18,106 nt of DNA, taken from positions 29,877 through 47,982 of the forward strand of contig DIEW01000019.1 in the NCBI GenBank assembly GCA_002418825.1. The letters run 5' to 3'. The notes beneath the pieces were generated by a model that worked only from the letters and a program-made list of their open reading frames with translations, searched no databases and was not told where the DNA came from. This DNA comes from Syntrophaceae bacterium UBA5764. Its GTDB lineage: Bacteria; Desulfobacterota; Syntrophia; Syntrophales; Smithellaceae. Positions 12,892-18,106 of this stretch are shown here, piece by piece (position 1 is the first letter of the stretch; each line of letters opens with the position of its first letter). A program made the position numbers and the translations under genes.

Positions 12892-13545
12892 ATGGAAGAA
12901 AAACAATATTTAATCGATTCGCTATCCATCGAAGAATCATGGCGGATCTTTCGTATAATGGCGGAGTTCGTCGACGCCATAGAAACTCTTTCCAAGATAC
13001 GCAACGCCGTAAGCATCTTTGGCTCCGCAAGGGTAAAACCCGAAGATGCCTACTATAAAAAAACGGAAGAGCTCGCTCGCCTGTTGGTTCAGGGCGGTTT
13101 CGCCGTTATCACCGGCGGAGGTCCCGGAATAATGGAGGCGGCAAATAAAGGCGCCACAGAAGCGGGGGGACAATCCGTCGGGATGAACATTCGCTTGCCT
13201 TTTGAACAAAAGCCAAATCCCTACGCCAACTTGCAGATTGATTACAAATATTTTTTTATACGCAAGGTAATGTTTGTAAAATATGCGCTGGCCTACATTA
13301 TTCTGCCCGGTGGTTATGGTACCATGGACGAACTTTTCGAAGCGCTCACCTTGATTCAAACAAAGAGAATCAGAAGTTTCCCCTTGATTCTAATGGGCAG
13401 CGAATATTGGCAGGGCCTGCTTAACTGGCTGAAAGAGAAAATGCTCGCGGAAGGCAAAATTCTGTCTGCCGATCTGGAATTAATTCAGATATTCGATGAA
13501 CCTCAGGACGTTTATAAGCACATTAAAAAATACGTTGTCGTTTAA
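12892..13545 (+). CDS. LOG-family protein (cytokinin riboside 5'-monophosphate phosphoribohydrolase-like)
   Basis: A 217-residue Rossmann-like protein of the LOG (formerly 'lysine decarboxylase') family, TIGR00730-like. Enzymes of this family remove ribose 5-phosphate from nucleoside monophosphates such as AMP or cytokinin nucleotides. Features are VSIFGSARV (40-48), the nucleotide-binding VITGGGPGIMEAANKGA (72-88), the catalytic Arg124-Lys125 (FIRKVMFVKYA) and PGGYGTMDELFE (139-150), the family signature with its catalytic glutamate. An N-terminal extension of about 35 helical residues is seen in many bacterial members. A GGGAGA site precedes the ATG. The bacterial substrate is not known; 'lysine decarboxylase' would be a misannotation. 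Confidence 0.92.
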   Translation: MEEKQYLIDSLSIEESWRIFRIMAEFVDAIETLSKIRNAVSIFGSARVKPEDAYYKKTEELARLLVQGGFAVITGGGPGIMEAANKGATEAGGQSVGMNIRLPFEQKPNPYANLQIDYKYFFIRKVMFVKYALAYIILPGGYGTMDELFEALTLIQTKRIRSFPLILMGSEYWQGLLNWLKEKMLAEGKILSADLELIQIFDEPQDVYKHIKKYVVV

Positions 13546-13567
13546 TCTCTTATAGTTCTTGGTGACC

Positions 13568-14920
13568 ATGGAAAAAATCTTAGCCGATTTAAAAAAGGGC
13601 ATCGTTGCGCCCTGCTACCTCCTTTACGGAGATGAAGAGTATCTCATCAGTGAAAATTTAAACAAGATAATCGCGGCTATCGTACCGGAGGCGGATCGCG
13701 ATTTCAGCCTGTTTGAATTCGACGGCGAAGACACGGATATAGACAGCCTGGTGAAATCCGTACAATCACCTTCCCTCCTTGGGAACCGTAAAGCAGTCAT
13801 TGTAAAAAACTCCTCTCTTTTTTCTTCCCGGCAAAACGCCGCCGACATCATTAAAAAAATCTTCTCCAACCTTGAAGAAAACCCGGCAAAAGCGTCAAAA
13901 TATTTTACGGCCTTTCTGAAAATTACCGGTTTTTCCCTGGAAGATTTACAGAACGACGAATGGAAAAAAATTAGCGAAGAACAGTGGCGTGAGGCGGTAG
14001 AAAGCGCCGGCACCTGGGAGGAACGCGAAAACTGGCTCCCGCGCATATTGGAAATTCATGCCGCGGAGAACTTAAAGGCATCATCCGACACTGCCGATGC
14101 AGAAGAAATGGAAGAAATTGTGAAAAAAGCCGCCGCCGCGGGAAATTGTATAATTTTTACAGCAACAACAGTTGATCAAAGAAAAAAATCATTCAAAACA
14201 ATCGCCGAGATGGGCGTCGTAATTGATTTTAATAAAACTCGCAAGGCGATTACACAAAAAAATTTTTTGGCAAAAGAAACACAAAGTATTCTGCAAAAAG
14301 CGGGAAAGGAAATGTCTCCCGGCGCGTGGAGAAAATTGGGGGGAAAAACCGGATGGGAACTGAGACCGTCCATTATGGAGCTGGAAAAACTAATTTTTTT
14401 CGTGGGTGAGCGTCAAATCATCGAAGAAAAAGATGTGCAGGAAATCGTGGGAAAAACCAAAGAAGATGGAATCTTCGCATTAACCAACGCTCTGAGCGAA
14501 AAAAATCAGCTTGCGGCTCTTGAAACGCTGAAAAACCTTCTGGATCAGGGAAATCATCATTTGCAGATATTAACAATGATTATTCGGGAAATCAGACTCC
14601 TGCTGCAGGCAAGGATTTTAGTAGATTCGGGGAAATTACCAAAATTTACCTCCAGCATGGATTACGGCTGGTTCCAAAAAATTATGTACCCCGCTTTCAC
14701 CAGGTTAGGCACATCCGCTTTAAAAGGAGAAAATATTATTTTCAGCCAGAAACCTTACCCGATCTACAATGCCTTGCGCAATTGCGTCCACTTTTCTTAT
14801 TCCGGCCTCGTCACTCTTCTAAATGAATTACTAAAAATAGACCTGACTTTCAAATCCTCGGCGGCCGACCCGCAAATTCTACTGGAAAAATTTCTGATAA
14901 ACGCATGCGCCATAAATTGA
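13568..14920 (+). CDS. holA: DNA polymerase III subunit delta, enlarged form
   Basis: The clamp-loader subunit that opens the sliding clamp. The N-terminus is typical: ILADLKKGIVAPCYLLYGDEEYLISE, then a Rossmann-like stretch with SPSLLGNRKAVIVKNSSLF (about 68-85). IIFTATTVDQRKKSFK (about 195-210) resumes the AAA+-like fold. The collar domain holds LEKLIFFVG, KEDGIFALTNALSEKN, the GNHHLQILTMIIREIRLLLQAR helix region and the family's final helices. At 450 residues it exceeds the usual 320-350, because about 80-100 residues rich in Trp, Glu and Lys (about 100-178) are inserted between the two halves of the first domain. I chose ATG at 13568; TTG 13559 and GTG 13562 are in-frame alternatives, and no start has a strong ribosome-binding site. 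It converges with the NYN gene. Confidence 0.9.
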   Translation: MEKILADLKKGIVAPCYLLYGDEEYLISENLNKIIAAIVPEADRDFSLFEFDGEDTDIDSLVKSVQSPSLLGNRKAVIVKNSSLFSSRQNAADIIKKIFSNLEENPAKASKYFTAFLKITGFSLEDLQNDEWKKISEEQWREAVESAGTWEERENWLPRILEIHAAENLKASSDTADAEEMEEIVKKAAAAGNCIIFTATTVDQRKKSFKTIAEMGVVIDFNKTRKAITQKNFLAKETQSILQKAGKEMSPGAWRKLGGKTGWELRPSIMELEKLIFFVGERQIIEEKDVQEIVGKTKEDGIFALTNALSEKNQLAALETLKNLLDQGNHHLQILTMIIREIRLLLQARILVDSGKLPKFTSSMDYGWFQKIMYPAFTRLGTSALKGENIIFSQKPYPIYNALRNCVHFSYSGLVTLLNELLKIDLTFKSSAADPQILLEKFLINACAIN

Positions 14921-14958
14921 CACCCTGATAAATATCTTGGCCCAAAGCCGGTTTACCG

Positions 14959-15483
14959 TCAAAGTCTTTTCATTATTTTTTGCCTTTTTTTCTGCGCTTT
15001 AGACAATCTCCGGGCCGGTCCCTTCTTTTTGACGTCGTTTCTTTCTCCAGCAACGGCCGCCACGGGATACCGTTTATCGCGGGAAGAAATAATCGTCTTG
15101 TTCATAACATTTTCAAACTCTACTGAAGCAAGGGCTGTTTTCCCCAGGCTGGCGGTAAAGTCGGCAATCTCCCTGTCCGAAGACACAACGATTGTCTCCT
15201 CTTGGCTTTGCGCCGTTAATCTTTTTATCACATCATCGGCATATTCGCCGCAGCGCGAAAATATAATATCAACATCGCCGTAGCGATCCCGTTCTTCTTC
15301 TCTCTCCTCTTCCTGCCGCCCATCAAAAACAACCGTAATTTTATATCTCTTCTTTATCTGATAATCATTTAGTCGCGAAAGCAGCGCCTGCCGCCCGGCT
15401 CCCAAGCCGCGCAGCTCGTAACGCCTCAGAACTCTGGATTGACGAATTAAATTGTAGCCATCGATGATAATAAACACGGACAA
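14959..15483 (-). CDS. YacP-like NYN-domain ribonuclease
   Basis: A PIN-like (NYN) nuclease related to YacP/Rae1, a family of small endoribonucleases; Bacillus Rae1 cuts mRNA in the ribosome A site. From the chosen start the protein has 174 residues. The N-terminus is the hallmark FIIIDGYNLI with the first metal-binding Asp; ITVVFDGRQ, the acidic VDIIFSRCGEYADDVIKRL and VVSSDREIADF supply the other acidic residues. The C-terminus is very basic (KKKGPARRLSKAQKKRQKIMKRL-like, about the last 25 residues), suiting RNA or ribosome binding. I prefer the TTG at 15483, seven bases after an AGG, because the fold starts right there; a TTG at 15558 would add 25 non-conserved residues. Downstream of rpe, same strand. 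Confidence 0.85.
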   Translation of the reverse strand: MSVFIIIDGYNLIRQSRVLRRYELRGLGAGRQALLSRLNDYQIKKRYKITVVFDGRQEEEREEERDRYGDVDIIFSRCGEYADDVIKRLTAQSQEETIVVSSDREIADFTASLGKTALASVEFENVMNKTIISSRDKRYPVAAVAGERNDVKKKGPARRLSKAQKKRQKIMKRL

Positions 15484-15514
15484 ATATTGACCTAACCCTT
15501 TCTCTTTATCAAGA

Positions 15515-15699
15515 TAATTTGTCCTCTCTGATGCTTTTCCTGATAATGACAATGGCAATATCTATAACTGGCTGTCGAAGCTTGAAGAAATGAGCATTGC
15601 CCCTGGGTAGAAGAAGCTGCTCTTGCCCAAGAAAGAAAACAAAATTATCAGCTGTTCGACGCAGCGTCTTTCAGGGCGATGATTGTTTTTTTGTAGTCT
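15515..15699 (+). other. Gap between the NYN gene and rpe, with a possible relic reading frame
   Basis: On the minus strand no gene lies between rpe and the NYN start (15484-15647). On the plus strand, bases 15530-15607 read DAFPDNDNGNIYNWLSKLEE and then MSIAPG before a stop. A one-base shift at about 15607 continues VEEAALAQERKQNYQLFDAA into the rpe 3' end. The two halves read like natural helical protein, so this may be a frameshifted gene remnant. It is short, lacks a start, and could be chance. Confidence 0.2.
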
Positions 15700-16307
15700 C
15701 TTGTGCCGAAGATTGCTGCGCCCGCAACAAGAACATCAGCACCAGCCTGCGCAATGGACGCGATGTTTTGAAGATTCACGCCGCCATCCACTTCCAAAAG
15801 CGTCTTTCCCGTCAGCCTTTCAATCATTTCATGCGCCCGTTTGATTTTAAGCAGACTACTTTTGATAAACTGTTGACCGCCGAAACCGGGGTTGACCGAC
15901 ATAATTAAAAGCAGATCGATCTCCGGCAAAATTTCCTCAACCAAGTTCAGCGGCGTCGCCGGATTCAGTGAAACACCGGCTTTCTTCCCCGTTTTTTTAA
16001 TTAATTCGATTGACCGATGCAGATGGCTGACCGCTTCCACGTGGACAGTAATATAGTCCGCGCCCGCGTCAGCGAAAGATTGGACAAAAGCATCCGGATT
16101 TTTAATCATCAAATGGACATCAAAAGGTAGTTTTGTGGTCTTGCGCAACGAACCGACAATGGCCGGTCCCATAGTAATATTGGGAACAAAACGCCCGTCC
16201 ATCACGTCGACATGAATCCAATCGGCTCCGGCTTCTTCTACAGCGGCAATTTCTTCTCCCAACCTGGCGGCGTCTGCGGAAAGAATCGAAGGGGCAATCA
16301 ACTTCAT
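15648..16307 (-). CDS. rpe: Ribulose-phosphate 3-epimerase
   Basis: Interconverts D-ribulose 5-phosphate and D-xylulose 5-phosphate in the pentose phosphate pathway; cytoplasmic TIM barrel. At 219 residues it has standard length. Signature pieces are APSILSADAARLGEEI, HVDVMDGRFVPN (32-43) with His32 and catalytic Asp34, DVHLMI with His65, MSVNPGFGGQ (136-145, phosphate/active-site loop) and EVDGGVN with the second catalytic Asp174, followed by GADVLVAGAAIFG, the phosphate-binding loop. The ATG at 16307 has a good AAGGAGAA site seven bases upstream. It is transcribed divergently from waaA, from a clear promoter, and leads into the NYN gene after about 165 bases. Confidence 0.97.
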   Translation of the reverse strand: MKLIAPSILSADAARLGEEIAAVEEAGADWIHVDVMDGRFVPNITMGPAIVGSLRKTTKLPFDVHLMIKNPDAFVQSFADAGADYITVHVEAVSHLHRSIELIKKTGKKAGVSLNPATPLNLVEEILPEIDLLLIMSVNPGFGGQQFIKSSLLKIKRAHEMIERLTGKTLLEVDGGVNLQNIASIAQAGADVLVAGAAIFGTRDYKKTIIALKDAASNS

Positions 16308-16335
16308 AGGTTTATTCTCCTTCTGTATGAAGGAT

Positions 16336-16364
16336 TTAATATACTAATGCTGCTTCCCTGTCAA
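16336..16364 (-). promoter_or_regulatory. Sigma-70-type promoter for rpe
   Basis: Read on the minus strand, a perfect -35 TTGACA (16364-16359) is followed after 17 bases by TATTAA (16341-16336), or after 15 bases by TATATT. The rpe start lies about 29 bases further on, behind a good ribosome-binding site. This is the clearest promoter in the window. Confidence 0.7.
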
Positions 16365-16380
16365 CAAACACAATTGTTGA
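16361..16380. promoter_or_regulatory. Dyad overlapping the rpe -35 box, possible operator
   Basis: TCAACAA (16361-16367) and TTGTTGA (16374-16380) form a perfect 7-bp inverted repeat around six bases. It overlaps four bases of the rpe -35 hexamer and lies between the divergent rpe and waaA promoters. No T run follows on either strand, so a protein-binding site is more likely than a terminator. Confidence 0.4.
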
Positions 16381-16418
16381 ATATAAAAAAGCAGGGCTGA
16401 TTATCATGAAGTAAGTCC

Positions 16419-16448
16419 TTGACACAAATGCCCCAAAAATTTAACAAT
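16419..16448 (+). promoter_or_regulatory. Putative promoter for waaA, very close to the start codon
   Basis: TTGACA (16419-16424) is a perfect -35 hexamer. Spacers of 17 or 18 bases give TAACAA or AACAAT as a weak -10 (ending 16447-16448). Transcription would then begin at about 16454, where the waaA ATG lies. Confidence 0.45.
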
Positions 16449-16453
16449 AAAAC

Positions 16454-17746
16454 ATGATTTACTTATACAACATCATTCTGATAATTACAGCGATAATTAT
16501 TTCCCCCTATTATCTGATCATTATTCTTTTCCGGGGCAAGTACCGTAAAAGCATCATCCCTAAACTGGGCGGCGGTCAAACAAAAATTTCTTCTATGCCG
16601 AAAAGCGGCAGACGCGTTTGGATACACGCTGTTTCCGTGGGCGAGGTAACCGCGGCCGTGCCCATCGTCGCTTCCCTAAAGCAAAAAAAGCCTGACGCTG
16701 AAATCATTTTTTCCACTTCTACCGAAACGGGGCAGGAGATGGCACGCCGGCTTATTCACGGGGCGGCTGCTTTCCTCTATTTCCCGCTGGATTTTCCCTG
16801 CGTTGTACGCAGAAGTATCAGGCAGGTCCGGCCTGATGTTTTCGTCATGGTGGAAACGGAACTCTGGCCCAATTTTCTTAACGTCTGCAAAAAAACCGGC
16901 GTAAAAACATTACTGGTCAACGGACGAATTTCGCCTCGCTCCTACGGCAAATATCGTCTGAGCGGTTTTTTCTGGAAAAGAATCATCAATGATCTGTCCG
17001 CGGCGGCCATGATTTCCGATGTCGATGCAACGCGGATGAAAAACATAGGCGTTGCCACGGAAAAGATACGCGTAATGGGCAACGCCAAATATGACGCTCT
17101 GGCCGCTATGGCTTCGCCCGAGCTGCAGCAGGAAATCGCCCGCCGCCTGAACGTTCGGGAAAACGAGCGATTTTTTGTCGCTGGCAGCACACATCCGGGC
17201 GAAGAGGAAATCATCGTCAATATCTACCGACAAATCATCTCTTTATATCCTGATTTCAAACTAATTATTGTGCCGCGACACATCGAAAGAGCAGCCTCAA
17301 TCATTGAAATTTTGCAAAAAAACGGTTTTCCCGATATTATTACCATGACGCAAATAAAAAATAACGAGCCCCGCGAAGACAGAAGAATCGTTCTGATTGA
17401 CGTTATTGGCGAGCTTTTCAAACTCTATTCGCTGGCCACTCTTGTTTACTGCGGCGGCAGTCTGGTCCCCAAAGGGGGCCAAAACATTCTGGAAGCGGCC
17501 GCCTGGGGGAAAGTTGTTTTTTATGGCCCTTTCATGGACGATTTCCGCGAGGAAAAAACACTGTTAGAGTCCGTCGGGGGCGGCGTCATGGTAGGCAGCG
17601 CGAAAGACTTGGAGCAGAAGATTCTTCACGTTCTGAAAAATTCCGCCGGGCTTGCGGATAGCGGAGCGCGGGGAAAAGCGATTGTCGCCGCCAACAAAGG
17701 CGCGGCAGAAAGATACGCGGAAATGATTAAAAAATACTTGGATTAA
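16454..17746 (+). CDS. waaA: 3-deoxy-D-manno-octulosonic acid (Kdo) transferase
   Basis: Transfers Kdo from CMP-Kdo to the lipid A precursor at the inner-membrane face during LPS core synthesis. The 430-residue protein begins with a membrane anchor (about 2-26), then basic residues. The N-terminal GT-B domain holds VWIHAVSVGEVTAA with catalytic Glu64, FSTSTETGQEMA (86-97), VETELWPNF (133-141) and NGRISPRSYGKY. The C-terminal nucleotide-binding domain holds AGSTHPGEEEIIV, VPRHIERA, YCGGSLVPKGGQNILEAAA and GKVVFYGPFMDDF. Length is standard. No Shine-Dalgarno sequence is visible before the ATG, where the sequence is A-rich, and a promoter-like element lies so close that the mRNA may be leaderless. 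Whether it adds one or more Kdo units cannot be read from sequence. Confidence 0.95.
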   Translation: MIYLYNIILIITAIIISPYYLIIILFRGKYRKSIIPKLGGGQTKISSMPKSGRRVWIHAVSVGEVTAAVPIVASLKQKKPDAEIIFSTSTETGQEMARRLIHGAAAFLYFPLDFPCVVRRSIRQVRPDVFVMVETELWPNFLNVCKKTGVKTLLVNGRISPRSYGKYRLSGFFWKRIINDLSAAAMISDVDATRMKNIGVATEKIRVMGNAKYDALAAMASPELQQEIARRLNVRENERFFVAGSTHPGEEEIIVNIYRQIISLYPDFKLIIVPRHIERAASIIEILQKNGFPDIITMTQIKNNEPREDRRIVLIDVIGELFKLYSLATLVYCGGSLVPKGGQNILEAAAWGKVVFYGPFMDDFREEKTLLESVGGGVMVGSAKDLEQKILHVLKNSAGLADSGARGKAIVAANKGAAERYAEMIKKYLD

Positions 17747-17816
17747 AAGCTGTGGGCTGCGCGTAAAACGAGGCGGATACCACGGAATATTAAATTAACA
17801 ACTGGGGGAGATTTTT

Positions 17817-18106
17817 ATGCTGAAAAAATACGAAGCATTGAGCGAACAGGTCAACCCGACAAAAACTTTAATGGCCCAAGCGGTGATAAACCGTTATATC
17901 AAAAAAACAAGTCTGACTCATTATTCGGAACTTTCCCGGCTCATCGGTTGCGAAGCATTCGTCAAGCATGAAAACCATAATCCGACCGGCTCCTTCAAAA
18001 TCCGGGGAGCGCTCAATTTTTTCCACCATATGTCGACAGAAGAACTGGAAGGCGGCATTCTTGTGGCCACAAAAGGTAACCACGGTCTGGCGATGGCCTG
18101 GGCGGG
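17817..18106 (+). CDS. Threonine/serine dehydratase-like PLP enzyme, N-terminal part; 3' end outside window
   Basis: The start of a fold-type II PLP enzyme (tryptophan-synthase-beta superfamily). The first 96 residues are visible. VKHENHNPTGSFKIRGA (49-65) includes the PLP Schiff-base Lys61 (SFKIRGA, as in IlvA/TdcB). ATKGNHGLAMAWA (84-96) is the cofactor phosphate/asparagine loop, with TKGNHG where many members have SAGNHA or SRGNHG. Such enzymes deaminate threonine to 2-oxobutanoate or serine to pyruvate; relatives act on hydroxyaspartate or are racemases, so the substrate is undecided. A strong GGGGGAG site (17804-17810) precedes the ATG. It lies 70 bases after waaA, with nothing else notable between them. 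Confidence 0.88.
   Translation, partial: MLKKYEALSEQVNPTKTLMAQAVINRYIKKTSLTHYSELSRLIGCEAFVKHENHNPTGSFKIRGALNFFHHMSTEELEGGILVATKGNHGLAMAWA

Noticed and set aside
14921..14958. Bidirectional terminator between the convergent holA and NYN genes
   Set aside because: The 38-base gap has T-rich sequence to its right but no stem of useful length that I can find.
15484..15558. Longer N-terminus for the NYN protein from a TTG at 15558
   Set aside because: Adds 25 residues outside the family fold, while the inner TTG at 15483 has an AGG seven bases upstream and begins at the conserved FIIIDGYN.

Overview
The window looks like chromosomal DNA of an anaerobic, Gram-negative bacterium of the former Deltaproteobacteria (Desulfobacterota), possibly Syntrophales-like. 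Four things point there: the pnp-dut neighbourhood, a DUF39/HcyBio homocysteine-biosynthesis protein typical of strict anaerobes, a complete pilMNOPQ cluster, and waaA (Kdo transferase), which implies an LPS outer membrane. This assignment is inference from gene content. I see no mobile element, CRISPR array, tRNA or rRNA. No gene-free stretch exceeds about 200 bases.

Layout. Bases 1-891 hold the 3' end of pnp, a hairpin, and dut. A DUF39 gene with a plausible promoter follows (971-2146). An AT-rich intergenic region with a 10-bp tandem repeat and an inverted repeat then leads into a long same-strand block (2344-12532): a small XRE regulator, ftsB-like, pilM-pilN-pilO-pilP-pilQ, two TPR proteins, an M24 Xaa-Pro peptidase, gcvH, a LipM-like octanoyltransferase and hisC. 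Most gaps in this block are tiny or are overlaps, so it probably works largely as one operon; a clear intrinsic terminator closes it at about 12557-12606. Next come rpsU (TTG start), a LOG-family phosphoribohydrolase and holA, all plus strand. A convergent minus-strand pair follows (rpe and a YacP-like NYN protein). rpe and waaA diverge from a compact double promoter. The window ends inside a threonine/serine dehydratase-like gene.

How the genes fit together. PilM (cytoplasmic actin-like), PilN/PilO (inner-membrane dimer), PilP (periplasmic connector) and PilQ (outer-membrane secretin) form the type IV pilus alignment complex. The TPR lipoprotein right after pilQ is a good candidate for its pilotin (PilF/Tgl role). 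GcvH and the LipM-like enzyme form a logical substrate-enzyme pair: LipM loads octanoate onto GcvH.

Most notable points. PilQ seems to lack the whole N1 (KH-like) periplasmic domain, running from N0 straight into the secretin core. PilP has no lipobox and no cysteine. HolA carries an insertion of roughly 80-100 residues. waaA may be leaderless. I found no convincing new defence or mobile system; most of the window is conserved housekeeping and pilus machinery with some structural oddities.
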